Assembly: GCA_029256085.1 (NCBI GenBank)
Contig: JAQSYP010000002.1
Location: 328,426-392,425 of the forward strand
Origin: Caryophanales bacterium
GTDB taxonomy: Bacteria > Bacillota > Bacilli > CAJFEE01
Direction: 5' to 3'
Length of the DNA stretch: 64,000 bases
The notes beneath the pieces were generated by a model that did not search any database, was not told the origin of the DNA, and saw only the letters and a list, made by a program, of their open reading frames with translations. This document shows positions 29,379 to 39,456 of the stretch, piece after piece. How positions within the stretch are numbered: the stretch's first letter is position 1; each line of letters opens with the position of its first letter. Position numbers and translations under genes: made by a program.

Positions 29379-30773
29379 TTATAAAAACTTCCTACTCACA
29401 CTCTTCCCATCATACGTAAATAGCACTTGCCTGTTTTCAACAGTTGATTCGAGACTAACTGCTCTTCCCCAAAGTTGTTGAATGTTAGGAAGCACTTTTT
29501 CCAAATATTTAACGTCTAACTCTATTCCTTCATAATAATGCTTTAGGTAAAGCTCTCCATTTTTTAGATAATCTCCATCTTCTACTAAAATATATGGGAA
29601 GCCACCATTAACTCGCATACCAACAAGTTGATCCCTAACATTCTCCCACTCTTTATCTACTATTTTATATTCACGACCTTGGCGTTGGAACAGATACATA
29701 TCCTCTCGCATCACGAGATCTTTTGTTAAATAGTTTCGTAGAAATGAAGTGTCACCCTCAATTTCACGCACCTCAAAAATTTTCTCACGACCGCTGCCAG
29801 GTTTCACGCCGTTCTTAATCATCTCAGGAGTTGGATTATTCCAACGTTCTTCAATATCTTTATAGATTTGAATTCCTAAGTAATATGGGTTAATTGATGT
29901 CTTCGATGGCTGCACAACACCCGCGTTTAACTTCGAGTATTCGACAGCTTCACTTGTTGTTAAGTCCAGTTCTTGTAGGATTTTCTGATGCCAGTAGGAA
30001 GCCCAGCCCTCATTCATGATCTTAGTCTCCAGTTGCGGCCAGAAATAAAGCATCTCTTCACGCATCATTGTTAGGATGTCGCGTTGCCAGTCTTCAAGAT
30101 CTTTACTAAACTCCTCAATGAATAGCAACAAATCCTTTTCAGGTCGTGGTGGAAATTTCTTTTTCTTCTCACCGTTAAGCTGCTTCTTTTTTACGTTACG
30201 TTTATCCAAATCCCATAAATCATCGAACTCAGTTCTTTTCTGAATCTCTACTTCTTCTTCCTCATCCCAACTATAATCTAACTTCATCAAAGATGGGTCC
30301 ACGTGCTCCTGAATTGATAACACCGCATCTATAAATCTTTCAACCTTTTTTTGCCCATAACGGACCTCGTAATCTCTTATTCGATCCGCTGTTGCTGACA
30401 TACTTTCAACCATATCCCGATTCGTCTTAGAAAACCGTACATTATTTTTGAAAAAATCACAGTGAGCTAACACGTGGGCAACGATTAGTTTATTTTGAAT
30501 TAAGGAATTAGTGTCTAATAAGAACGCATAGCACGGATTTGAATTGATAACTAGCTCATAAATCTTACTCAGTCCAATATCGTATTGCATTTTCATCTTA
30601 TGGAACTGTTTACCGAAGCTCCAATGCGAAAACCGTGTTGGCATTCCATATGCGCCAATTGTATATAAAACCTCTGCAGGACAGACTTCATATCTCATTG
30701 GAAAGAAATCTAAGCCAAAGCCCTTTGCGATCTCCGTAATTTCACCAATTGATCGTTCAAGCTCATTCATCAT
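29379..30773 (-). CDS. spoVR: Stage V sporulation protein R family
   Basis: Full-length 464 aa; [80 protein letters not shown]. Confidence 0.95.
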   Translation of the reverse strand: MMNELERSIGEITEIAKGFGLDFFPMRYEVCPAEVLYTIGAYGMPTRFSHWSFGKQFHKMKMQYDIGLSKIYELVINSNPCYAFLLDTNSLIQNKLIVAHVLAHCDFFKNNVRFSKTNRDMVESMSATADRIRDYEVRYGQKKVERFIDAVLSIQEHVDPSLMKLDYSWDEEEEVEIQKRTEFDDLWDLDKRNVKKKQLNGEKKKKFPPRPEKDLLLFIEEFSKDLEDWQRDILTMMREEMLYFWPQLETKIMNEGWASYWHQKILQELDLTTSEAVEYSKLNAGVVQPSKTSINPYYLGIQIYKDIEERWNNPTPEMIKNGVKPGSGREKIFEVREIEGDTSFLRNYLTKDLVMREDMYLFQRQGREYKIVDKEWENVRDQLVGMRVNGGFPYILVEDGDYLKNGELYLKHYYEGIELDVKYLEKVLPNIQQLWGRAVSLESTVENRQVLFTYDGKSVSRKFL

Positions 30774-30911
30774 AAAATCAGCCCCCTTCTTATTCAGTTT
30801 ATGAAAAGTAAGTTGTTGGCATGATTTTTAATAATAATTTTAGTCTACTCTAAACTTCCTATAATGATGGCCCATTAACTCATTCAAAAAGAACGTAATT
30901 TATTGGATGTA

Positions 30912-30951
30912 AAAAAAGTAACAATTTGAATGATTGTTACTTTTTTTTACA
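30912..30951 (-). terminator. Terminator
   Basis: AAAAAAAGTAACAA..TTGTTACTTTTTTTT. Confidence 0.7.
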
Positions 30952-30974
30952 TGAGTCACTTGATTTGTTTAACA

Positions 30975-32141
30975 TTACAAAGACCTTGCCTTCCCGATTG
31001 GCATATTGTGTTGTGCTAGAATTTCTAACTTATTAGTTTTATGAAATTTCATAAATATTAAAGCGTAAAAAATTACCGCTATTACAATACTGACATAGTT
31101 CAACACTTCAAGAATTGCTATAGGATAATATAGCCCTTGAACATAAACTCCCAAAACTTGGGAGCCTACTAGCGCTCAAACCATCGACCATTGCGTTGGA
31201 GAAAATTGACTCTTGTAAAAATCTTTTCTTAGATAATCAAATATCAAATATATTGTAAATATTCCCCAACCTATTGTAATTAGATAAGACAAATTAATTA
31301 TTAAATATAAACTAATATTTAATTTAAAAGAATAAACACCTTCCAAATATAGAAGAATTCTGTAAAAGCTTAGACCTAAAAGGCAAGTAATTGGAATTAC
31401 TAAAAGATATGCTGGTAAAACGGCATTATCAGGTAAATTACCATTTCTAAACTGTACAAATATCAATAAAAATAATTTTGTAATAAACATAATAATACCT
31501 ATGCATATAAGAAACAATGATGCGACCGAAGCTATAGTAGAGATAAAATTATTTTCAGACATGTAAGCTATTCCAGTACCTGTCAAACTTACAAGACCAA
31601 TAGCAAATACATCGAGAAGCCATACAAAATTCATTTTGTTAATATCAATTGGATTTGTGAATAATATTTTTGTTACCTTGAACTCTAATATCAAAAGTGA
31701 TATCAAAAGTAATCCAAATAGCACTAGTGAAGGCATCATCATTTTTTGAATTGAGATGTTTGGTATAAAAAATGCTAAGGGACCCCAGATTACATTTATG
31801 GTCATTGCTATAGAAGCTATTGGAACAAATATTGAAATATTCATCAGCGGATTTTCTAGAAATTCTTTTAATTTGCTTTTTGTTTTTAACCACATAACAA
31901 ATCCATAAAGTAGTATACCTATTAAAATTAAATTAATAGATGAAAATAAAAACATAATTACTATTAAAAGCATATACGTGGCATCTTGTATTAAGCTTAA
32001 ATCAGACCAGTTTATGTTAAAAAAATTTATTAATCCGCCTCCATGTGGTAATGAAAACTGAAGATAATTAAACGCCATTAATGAAATACCTCCAGCAGCA
32101 AGAGCTGATTGAAACTTAATCGGAGCAAACTGTAATTTCAT
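30975..32141 (-). pseudogene. About 10-TM membrane protein (possibly TehA/SLAC1-like) interrupted by in-frame TGA at 31176-31178
   Basis: ...NFSPTQWSMV*ALVGSQVLGVYVQGLYYPIAILEVLNYVSIVIAVIFYALIFMKFHKTNKLEILAQHNMPIGKARSL*; the extension is in frame and TM-like. Confidence 0.65.
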
Positions 32142-32158
32142 CGTTTTTCTCTCCTTTA

Positions 32159-32479
32159 TTAAAAAGTAACTATTTTATCAGCCCATTCAACCATTTCAAC
32201 ACAATCATTCATAGTTGAGATTGGACATGCAGAATCTTCATCCATCTTTCTTGATTTCAAGCAAGTACCACAAGCCATTAATTGTCCGTTATTAAATTCA
32301 AATTTTTTCATTTCATCGACAACATTGAATTTAGGATGTTGTATATTTTCACATTCAACAGCTTCACCCATTAGGAAAAGTTTCACTTCGTTCTCCCTTG
32401 ATAGGGCTGTATTTGCAAATCGAAATGCATTCCAAGCTTTTTCCTCTTCTTTTGTTTCTAAAATAATAGCTAACTTCAT
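32159..32479 (-). CDS. DsrE/DsrF-like family protein
   Basis: KLAIILETKEEEKAWNAFRFANTALSRENEVKLFLMGEAVEC...MACGTCLKSRKM. Confidence 0.85.
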   Translation of the reverse strand: MKLAIILETKEEEKAWNAFRFANTALSRENEVKLFLMGEAVECENIQHPKFNVVDEMKKFEFNNGQLMACGTCLKSRKMDEDSACPISTMNDCVEMVEWADKIVTF

Positions 32480-32491
32480 AAATTATCCCCC

Positions 32492-33151
32492 TTAATTTGT
32501 TTCACTCATGAATTTTTCCCAATCATGGACACTATTCTCTAGTCTAATTGCATTAATTCCTTTTGTTTTTAAAATCTCAACAGCCTCAACAGCCATCAAA
32601 CAAAAAGGACCCCTACAATATGCGACAACATTGCAGTTTACTGGTAGTATTGATAACTTCTGTTCTAATTCTTCAATTGGTATTGAAACTGCACCATCAA
32701 TATGAGCTACATCATATTCTTCCTTTGGTCTCACGTCTAACAGTAAAATCTCTCCATTATCCATTCTCTCTTTTAGTTCTAAAAGTGTTATCCCCTCCAA
32801 TTCTAGACTCTTGTTTAAAAATTCTTCTTTAATTTGCTGAACTTGAACTAAATTTTTTTCAGATAGTTTATGAAGGGAATTCAAAAAATCAATAGTCTCT
32901 GAATCACCTAACTTATAAATTACAAAGTTACCTTGTTTTCTGAACTTTACTAATCTTGCATTATGAAGTATTTGTAAGTGCTGTGAAACATTAGCAACAG
33001 ACATTCCTGTACCTTTGGCTAATGATTCAACAGATTTAGGACTTTGTGTTAAAAGGTCAAGTATCTCTAACCTTTTGGGGCTAGACAAACATTTTCCAAT
33101 CCGTGCAAATTCCTGATATAGCATATCTTTTAATGTTCTCTCTTCTAACAT
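32492..33151 (-). CDS. ArsR-family regulator fused to rhodanese domain
   Basis: HTH: KRLEILDLLTQSPKSVESLAKGTGMSVANVSQHLQILHNARLVKFRKQGNFVIY; rhodanese: LLLDVRPKEEYDVAHIDGAVSIPI...VVAYCRGPFCLMA. Confidence 0.93.
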   Translation of the reverse strand: MLEERTLKDMLYQEFARIGKCLSSPKRLEILDLLTQSPKSVESLAKGTGMSVANVSQHLQILHNARLVKFRKQGNFVIYKLGDSETIDFLNSLHKLSEKNLVQVQQIKEEFLNKSLELEGITLLELKERMDNGEILLLDVRPKEEYDVAHIDGAVSIPIEELEQKLSILPVNCNVVAYCRGPFCLMAVEAVEILKTKGINAIRLENSVHDWEKFMSETN

Positions 33152-33163
33152 ATAAATCACCTC

Positions 33164-33191
33164 AACTATTCAATTGTTTTGTTGAATAGTT
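33164..33191. promoter_or_regulatory. Palindromic operator upstream of arsR-rhodanese
   Basis: AACTATTCAA-N8-TTGAATAGTT, perfect 10-bp inverted repeat. Confidence 0.7.
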
Positions 33192-33270
33192 TAATTATAT
33201 TTACATTATATTTTATTAGCAACAAATTAGTTCTGATTTTTAATAATAACTTTCAATATTTTGTCCAATA

Positions 33271-33305
33271 AAAAAAGAACTAAATTCGCAAAAAATTTGG
33301 TTCTT
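33271..33305. terminator. Hairpin with flanking A/T runs (possible bidirectional terminator)
   Basis: AAAAGAACTAAATT..AATTTGGTTCTTTT. Confidence 0.5.
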
Positions 33306-33440
33306 TTGTTTCACCTACAGATTTTCGAGAAACTTCTTTTTCTTATCAGAAAAAATTCTAAAAAATAAAATATTATATAATACTATTAAATACATTATTT
33401 AAAAGAGCTAGTAAATTATATAACCATTTAGGAGAATCCA

Positions 33441-34049
33441 ATGAATAACAATAGTAACATTAAAAAATATAAAATACTTTCGCATGTTTATGATAGTATT
33501 ATGGGTATTAAAATTTTTAGAACAGCACGGAAAAAAGCAATATCATTATTACCATTAAAAAGTAATGATGAAATACTACTTGTTGGCGTTGGTACAGGGG
33601 AAGATCTTCAGTTTCTTCCGGAAAATGTATTAATAACAGGAATTGATTTATCAAATGATATGTTGAAAGTCGCTAACAAAAAAATAAACGGCAAAAATGT
33701 TATACTACTTCAAATGAATGCCGAAGACCTTGAATTTAGTGATAAGACGTTTAACTGCGTAATTTTGAACCTAATATTAAGCGTAGCGGAAAATCCGAAA
33801 GATGTGATAAAAGAGGCATTACGTGTATTAACTGATGATGGAACAATATTAATCTTTGATAAATTTTTAGAAAATAAGAAACAACCAAGCTTTTTTAGAA
33901 GTTTGTTAAATATTATAACTAGAAGTATTGGAACTGATATTAATCGGAATTTAGATGATATTTTATACGGTTTACCACTTGAGATTATTAGAGAGGAAAA
34001 CTCTATTTTGAATGGAAGTTATAAGATAATTTTAATAAAAAAAATATAA
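33441..34049 (+). CDS. SAM-dependent methyltransferase (UbiE-like)
   Basis: EILLVGVGTGEDLQFLPENVLITGIDLSNDMLKVA. Confidence 0.85.
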   Translation: MNNNSNIKKYKILSHVYDSIMGIKIFRTARKKAISLLPLKSNDEILLVGVGTGEDLQFLPENVLITGIDLSNDMLKVANKKINGKNVILLQMNAEDLEFSDKTFNCVILNLILSVAENPKDVIKEALRVLTDDGTILIFDKFLENKKQPSFFRSLLNIITRSIGTDINRNLDDILYGLPLEIIREENSILNGSYKIILIKKI

Positions 34050-34077
34050 ACGTTAACAAAAAAGGAGTTCCAAGAAA

Positions 34078-34278
34078 ATGGTAATCCAATCAAATATGTC
34101 TCCAAAGTCGATAGTTGAAGTATGGAAACATACTGCTGCAACTTTCCATGAATACAACATCCCTATTATTGATCAACCTCTAGAATTTTTTGTTGATAGA
34201 GAAAAAATTTCTTCTTTAATGATGGAGTTAAATCGTTTGGTAGGAAGTTCCCCAGCTACATGTGTACATGGCGGATGA
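34078..34278 (+). CDS. Small protein, weakly like the ScdA/RIC N-terminal (DUF542-like) domain
   Basis: MSPKSIVEVWKHTAATFHEYNIPIID...; AAAGGAG RBS. Confidence 0.5.
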   Translation: MVIQSNMSPKSIVEVWKHTAATFHEYNIPIIDQPLEFFVDREKISSLMMELNRLVGSSPATCVHGG

Positions 34279-34316
34279 CAACTCACCTCTAAAGAGAAGT
34301 AGTTTACTTCTAAAAA

Positions 34317-35288
34317 TTAATTCTCCATGGAACTTAAATCTAAAAAATACCTTCGCCCTTTATAAGTTCCAGTGCTTTTCAAATTTATTTTTGCTAATAA
34401 GTTATAAGTAGATCTAGAACTTAAGTTTAAAAATTCACTAATCTCAGAGTTTGAGAAGTTTTGATCAAAAAGTAAAGTATAGTCTTTAATAGCTTGTATA
34501 TGTGCATCTTTTGAAACAGTATCACATTTTTGGCAATGCCAACGTCCATACTCCCTTTTCATGATGTTTTCGCACTTTGGACAAATGACCCCTTTAATAA
34601 TATCTTCACTATTCAATTCAAACTTTTTTACTTTGTCCTCTATTAAAGGTGAATGGGCTTTTAGCAAGGTTTTATTTAATTTTTTTATTACTGGATTACT
34701 TATTATATCTCTATTATGGGATTGGCTCATACTATTAATTTTTCCGATCAACATAGTCGGTCTAATAATATTTTCGTAATATATGGGACTTGTTGCTACT
34801 GTTTTAATTATTGAATTTTGATTCGTGAAAACAACGAGGGTTTTGATTGGTATTTGTGGGAATTTATTTTTGCTTAGCCAGTTATTTAATTGATACTTCT
34901 GATGAATTACCTGCCGAATTGGATCAGGATATATTTCTTCCTTATCTTTGTACATTTTAATGAGTTGGTTATATTTCTCATCAATTATTATTTCACCTAT
35001 ATAATTTTTAGTTTCGATTATAAGCAGAAATCCATAAGTAATAATTAAAAAATCTAGTTGAAAAGCACCATTTTCACCTTCAATTCTTAAACTTTGAAAA
35101 ATATAGAAGTTCCACTGATCTAGAAAATTCAGGTAATAGTCTAAAGATTGTTCACCTTTGATTCCTGATATGCACATTTTTAAATCGTCCTCAACTTTAC
35201 TTCTTTTACTATGACTAATTGGTATTCTTCGAAGAATTGCCTCCAATTTTTGCTGACTTATTGAATTTCCTCTCTTTTTAACTATCAA
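34317..35288 (-). CDS. NERD (nuclease-related) domain protein with zinc-ribbon-like segment
   Basis: LDFLIITYGFLLIIETKNYIGEIIIDEKYNQLI; CPKCENIMKREYGRWHCQKC. Confidence 0.9.
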   Translation of the reverse strand: MIVKKRGNSISQQKLEAILRRIPISHSKRSKVEDDLKMCISGIKGEQSLDYYLNFLDQWNFYIFQSLRIEGENGAFQLDFLIITYGFLLIIETKNYIGEIIIDEKYNQLIKMYKDKEEIYPDPIRQVIHQKYQLNNWLSKNKFPQIPIKTLVVFTNQNSIIKTVATSPIYYENIIRPTMLIGKINSMSQSHNRDIISNPVIKKLNKTLLKAHSPLIEDKVKKFELNSEDIIKGVICPKCENIMKREYGRWHCQKCDTVSKDAHIQAIKDYTLLFDQNFSNSEISEFLNLSSRSTYNLLAKINLKSTGTYKGRRYFLDLSSMEN

Positions 35289-35477
35289 ATGTTCAACACT
35301 CTCCTTTTATTTAAAAATATAAACCTATCTACTTAATTTTTCGAATAGCTAAAATTAAATTTTCAATAGATTTTGTTCGTAATTTTAAATTTCGGGTTCA
35401 ATTTTTAAATTAAAATGAGATTTAACACCCTTAAATTAACTTACATTTAAAAATATCATTAACTTTATGTAATTTAT

Positions 35478-35617
35478 CACTAACTTTTCGCTACTTATCA
35501 CCAACTTTTCACTACTTATCACCAACTTTTCACTACTTATCACTAACTTTTCGCTACTTATCACCAACTTTTCACTACTTATCACCAACTTTTCACTACT
35601 TATCACTAACTTTCCGC
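35478..35617. repeat. 21-bp tandem repeat array, 6.6 copies, ABB-ABB-A order
   Basis: A=CACTAACTTTTCGCTACTTAT, B=CACCAACTTTTCACTACTTAT. Confidence 0.95.
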
Positions 35618-35635
35618 ATTATTTAATCCAATTAA

Positions 35636-35664
35636 AAAGACTGCAATATTGTACTGCAGTCTTT
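35636..35664 (-). terminator. Terminator
   Basis: AAAGACTGCAatattgtacTGCAGTCTTT. Confidence 0.7.
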
Positions 35665-36083
35665 TACTTTTTCTTAATCTCCTCATACTTCTGAAACCAT
35701 TCAGGAAAAGCCTTTTTAAACTGAATCGGTCTAAAACTATCCTTTGTAACGATTATATGTGTTGTTGATCCTTCAACACACACATCTCCGTCACCATTTA
35801 CAATATGGTAACCGTAAATGGTTTTCAGTCCAGTGTTTTCCTCAACCCACGTTTTCACAAAAGCTTTATCACCAAATTTAATAGATTTCTTATATGTAAT
35901 ATTTAAATTATAGACTGGTGCATAGTATCCTGCCTTTTCCATGTCAAGATAATTATATCCAAGATCCTCGATAAGCTGTGATCTACCGAGCTCCAACCAC
36001 TTCGCATAGTTTGCGTGATAAATAACACCCATCATATCTGTATCTGCATAATATATTTGAATTTCTTTAGTTGATATATACAT
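35664..36083 (-). CDS. Acyl-CoA thioesterase, 4HBT family (YbgC/FadM-like)
   Basis: IQIYYADTDMMGVIYHANYAKWLELGRSQLIEDLG; start chosen at MYISTKE behind GAAAGGA. Confidence 0.9.
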   Translation of the reverse strand: MYISTKEIQIYYADTDMMGVIYHANYAKWLELGRSQLIEDLGYNYLDMEKAGYYAPVYNLNITYKKSIKFGDKAFVKTWVEENTGLKTIYGYHIVNGDGDVCVEGSTTHIIVTKDSFRPIQFKKAFPEWFQKYEEIKKK

Positions 36084-36273
36084 ATTTTCATTCCTTTCAA
36101 AAACCAAATCTAGTAATTCTAGTTTAAAACATTTCATTAAAATATTCACGTTATTAACCAAACATAAATATCACACCGTAAATTTTTCTGAAAATTTGCG
36201 CAAAATCATCATACTTTTATCATAATTTTGGCATAAAATATAAGTATAAATAACCTAGAATGGTGGGTTTAAA

Positions 36274-36486
36274 ATGAGCGAAATACTAATTGTTTACGGG
36301 ATGGAATGTAGCGAATGTGCGGACAAAATTTCTGAAGTTCTTAGCAGGAAATCTGCTGTCAAATATGTTGAAGTAAGCCTCGAAAACAAAACTGTAAAAG
36401 TTGATTACAGCGAAGATGACATGTCTTTAATGGCAATCGAGAACATAATTGATGAAATGGGGTTTGAAGTTTATTGGAATTTGTAA
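36274..36486 (+). CDS. Heavy-metal-associated (CopZ-like) domain protein
   Basis: 70 aa; GMECSECADKI metal motif, VKYVEVSLENKTVKVDY. Confidence 0.75.
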   Translation: MSEILIVYGMECSECADKISEVLSRKSAVKYVEVSLENKTVKVDYSEDDMSLMAIENIIDEMGFEVYWNL

Positions 36487-36543
36487 TCGGTTACAAACTA
36501 TAAAAGACACTGTCGAGAAAAAATTACAGTGTCTTTTATTATT

Positions 36544-37035
36544 TTAATGTTCTAGCGAGTTAGCTATTTCAACTAATTCTTCATTCGGAACTTTGTTTTC
36601 AACACGTTTATCGACATTTAATATGTATTGAAAATTATAATCCTCAAATACTAATGTGTTAAACCCGGAAAAATTTATGAGTTTTGCAGTCCTTCCGTTT
36701 TCTAAACGATACTCCCTTAAAACGTCCATATGTTTATCTTTCAACTTATATTTCAACCTTCTAACTTCAATAAAATAATGAACTTCTGGTTTTTCAAGAT
36801 TCATATAAGTTAATCTTAATGATTCATTTAACGGCTCTTCACTAAAACTTTCATTATAGTACGTAAAATCTAGTTGAGGTAATTTTGTAGGTAATTTTAA
36901 TTCCATATTAGTATGTTTTTCAAAATCGCTTACTGCTTTATAATAACCTCTGTTTACTTCACTTATTTCTGCACCTATAACCCCTAAATTGGTTGAAAAT
37001 ATTAAAATCCCAATAAATAAGATGTATTTTAACAT
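36544..37035 (-). CDS. Exported hypothetical protein
   Basis: Signal peptide MLKYILFIGILIFSTNLGVIGA. Confidence 0.6.
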   Translation of the reverse strand: MLKYILFIGILIFSTNLGVIGAEISEVNRGYYKAVSDFEKHTNMELKLPTKLPQLDFTYYNESFSEEPLNESLRLTYMNLEKPEVHYFIEVRRLKYKLKDKHMDVLREYRLENGRTAKLINFSGFNTLVFEDYNFQYILNVDKRVENKVPNEELVEIANSLEH

Positions 37036-37106
37036 TTAAATGCCCCCTAGAATGTTCTAGTTGTAATTATTCCCAAAAAATAAAAAAGTAGCACTTAGCT
37101 ACTTTT

Positions 37107-38030
37107 CTACATATTTGCATTCTCATTCTTCGGTTTAAGTGAAGGTAAGTATCTCATAATCGGAATTTCAGCAAACAACATTCCCATTAAAATTAGTAAA
37201 CACCCAATAACTGCTCGCATTCCGAGTGTGTGGCCATTCCAGAAGAAGTCAGCAATGGCTGCAAAAACTGGTTCAGTGGCGAAAATTAATGCTACCTTTG
37301 ACGCGCTGACAGACTTTTGAAAATATGTTTGTGCAATAAATGCTAACGCTGTTGCAAACAGGCTAGTTATTAATAACGCACTAATAACTTCAGGATGTAA
37401 AATATTATCTAACTCTAGTGCTGGTTCATATATAAATCCAAAAATTCCACTTAAAACTGCCACTGTAATCAATTGAACTAAAACAAGATTTAGAACTGCA
37501 CTTTGAGATGAAAATTTTCCCGTATAAACAATATGAAATCCAAAGGCAAACGCACAAAATAGTGCTAACAAGTCACCTATATTAACTGCTGATAAATCAG
37601 TAAAAGCTAATAAAAATAGTCCGAGAACCGCTAAAATAGCCCCTAAAACACCTTGATACGTTGGTGTTTGTTTTAACACAAAATAAGAAATGATCGGTAC
37701 AATCGCAACTGATAAACCTGTCAAAAATCCGGCCTTGCCTGATGTTGTGTACAATAAACTAAATGTTTGTAACGCATATCCCATGAAGAGTAAAAACCCA
37801 AGAAAAGAGCCAGCCTTAAGCTGCGAAACAAAAATTTTAGAATCGAATTTTCCTTTTTGCGAAATTAACAGATATAGAAAAATTAATAGCGATGCTAAAG
37901 TAAACCGAACAAAGTTAAAAGTGAAAGGTTCGAGTGTTGAAATTGCATCTTGCACAATAACAAACGTTATCCCCCAAATAAAAGCAATTCCAAGTAATGC
38001 TGAATTTATAAAACTATTATTATTTAACAT
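37107..38030 (-). CDS. EamA/DMT-family transporter
   Basis: Two EamA halves, TSGKAGFLTGLSVAIVPIISYFVLKQ; start chosen at MLNNNSF behind GGGAGAT. Confidence 0.9.
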   Translation of the reverse strand: MLNNNSFINSALLGIAFIWGITFVIVQDAISTLEPFTFNFVRFTLASLLIFLYLLISQKGKFDSKIFVSQLKAGSFLGFLLFMGYALQTFSLLYTTSGKAGFLTGLSVAIVPIISYFVLKQTPTYQGVLGAILAVLGLFLLAFTDLSAVNIGDLLALFCAFAFGFHIVYTGKFSSQSAVLNLVLVQLITVAVLSGIFGFIYEPALELDNILHPEVISALLITSLFATALAFIAQTYFQKSVSASKVALIFATEPVFAAIADFFWNGHTLGMRAVIGCLLILMGMLFAEIPIMRYLPSLKPKNENANM

Positions 38031-38091
38031 TATTAATATCTCCCTATATGAAGTTCTGTTAGAATTATATATGAAATATATGATAAAATTA

Positions 38092-38113
38092 TTTTGTTGT
38101 AAATGCAACAAAA
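38092..38113. promoter_or_regulatory. Operator-like palindrome between EamA and MarR genes
   Basis: TTTTGTTG-N6-CAACAAAA. Confidence 0.65.
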
Positions 38114-38137
38114 TTTTTCTTATTAAGGAGATTTACA

Positions 38138-38590
38138 ATGAAAGAAATTTTACGGGAAATTGGAATGATCGCTAGAGCCTTAGACTCTATTAGTAATATT
38201 GAGTTTAAAGAATTCGATCTTACAAAAGGTCAATATTTGTACCTTGTCCGAATATGTGAAAATCCTGGCGTCATACAAGAAAAGCTCGCTGAAATGATTA
38301 AAGTTGACCGCACAACTGCTGCAAGAGCTATTCAAAAGTTAGAAACCCAAGGTTTTATTGAAAAAAAAGACGATCTTGAAAATAAAAAAATAAAGAAACT
38401 ATACCCGACCAATAAAGGTCTCGAAGTTTATCCTTTTTTAAAAAGAGAAGGAGACTACTCAAATAAGGTTGCCCTGACAGGATTTACCCATGAAGAAGCC
38501 GAAACAATTTACAATCTTCTTCATAGGGTCCGTAAGAATGTTGAGGTAGACTGGGAGTTTGTAAAAAAAGGGAACAGGAGAGAATATTAA
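38138..38590 (+). CDS. MarR-family regulator
   Basis: QEKLAEMIKVDRTTAARAIQKLETQGFIEKKDDLENKKIKKLYPTNKG. Confidence 0.92.
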   Translation: MKEILREIGMIARALDSISNIEFKEFDLTKGQYLYLVRICENPGVIQEKLAEMIKVDRTTAARAIQKLETQGFIEKKDDLENKKIKKLYPTNKGLEVYPFLKREGDYSNKVALTGFTHEEAETIYNLLHRVRKNVEVDWEFVKKGNRREY

Positions 38591-38715
38591 GGCTTCTTAC
38601 ACCCACAGTCATCTTTTTTGTATTGAGCGTATTGTGTTTCTTTCGAATCTAAATTTTCAATATTTGCTGCACTTAACGAACAAAATAAAATTGTAATTAG
38701 CAATAGATTTTTCAT
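38587..38715 (-). CDS. Small secreted Cys-containing peptide (42 aa), not in ORF track
   Basis: MKNLLLITILFCSLSAANIENLDSKETQYAQYKKDDCGCKKP. Confidence 0.45.
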   Translation of the reverse strand: MKNLLLITILFCSLSAANIENLDSKETQYAQYKKDDCGCKKP

Positions 38716-38787
38716 TTCTTTACGCCCTTTTTTAGAGTTATTATTCCCTACTTTCGTGAAAAAAATAGTTTTGAAAGGAAGTTCTGT

Positions 38788-39456
38788 ATGAATGAAAAAA
38801 CAGCCCTTATAGCAGGCTCAAGTGGATTGGTTGGAAATGAACTTTTACATATAATCTTAAATAGTAAAGAATACGAAAAAGTATACTCACTCGTTAGACG
38901 CCCTCTTGGTGTAGAGCACCCTAAGTTAGTCGAAGTTATTTGTGATTTTGACAACCTCAATGCCGTAGAGAAGTTTTTTAGCGTTGATGATGTATACTGC
39001 TGCTTAGGCACTACGATAAAAAAAGCTAAAACAAAAGATGCTATGTACAAAATCGACGTCGAATATCCGATTGCAATAGCTAAACTTGCCCATAGTAAGG
39101 GAGCAAATCATTTTCTTCTTATAAGCTCAATGAGTGCCAACTCAAATTCCCGAATTTGGTATTCAAAAATGAAGGGGGAGCTAGAGGAAAAACTGCAAAC
39201 TACTCCATATAACTCGATATCAATTTTGCGTCCTTCCCTTTTACTCGGTAATCGCAAGGAATTCCGCTTAGGCGAAAAATTTGCTAGTAATATTTTTTAC
39301 GGACTCTCGTTTCTACTAAAAGATTCATGGAAAAGCAAATTTGGGATAGAAGCAAAAACTGTTGCGGAAGCAATGCACAAAATTGCTAAAGTAGGCATAA
39401 AAGGTACTACAATTTACCCCTCAAACAAAATTGCCGAAATAGCGAGGAACTCATAA
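38788..39456 (+). CDS. NAD(P)-binding atypical SDR protein
   Basis: TALIAGSSGLVGNELLHIILNS...VYCCLGTTIKKAKTKDAMYKIDVEYPIAIAKLAHSKG. Confidence 0.88.
   Translation: MNEKTALIAGSSGLVGNELLHIILNSKEYEKVYSLVRRPLGVEHPKLVEVICDFDNLNAVEKFFSVDDVYCCLGTTIKKAKTKDAMYKIDVEYPIAIAKLAHSKGANHFLLISSMSANSNSRIWYSKMKGELEEKLQTTPYNSISILRPSLLLGNRKEFRLGEKFASNIFYGLSFLLKDSWKSKFGIEAKTVAEAMHKIAKVGIKGTTIYPSNKIAEIARNS

Noticed and set aside
11812-31178. UGA recoding to Trp or selenocysteine as explanation for the two in-frame TGAs
   Set aside because: Many ORFs here end in TGA normally and no SECIS-like context was recognised; nonsense mutation or sequencing error is simpler, though readthrough remains testable.
32508-32832. 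Plus-strand ORFs antisense to arsR-rhodanese
   Set aside because: Shadow ORFs of a well-supported CDS.
35478-35617. CRISPR array
   Set aside because: Units are contiguous 21-mers with no variable spacers and no cas genes nearby; it is a simple tandem repeat.
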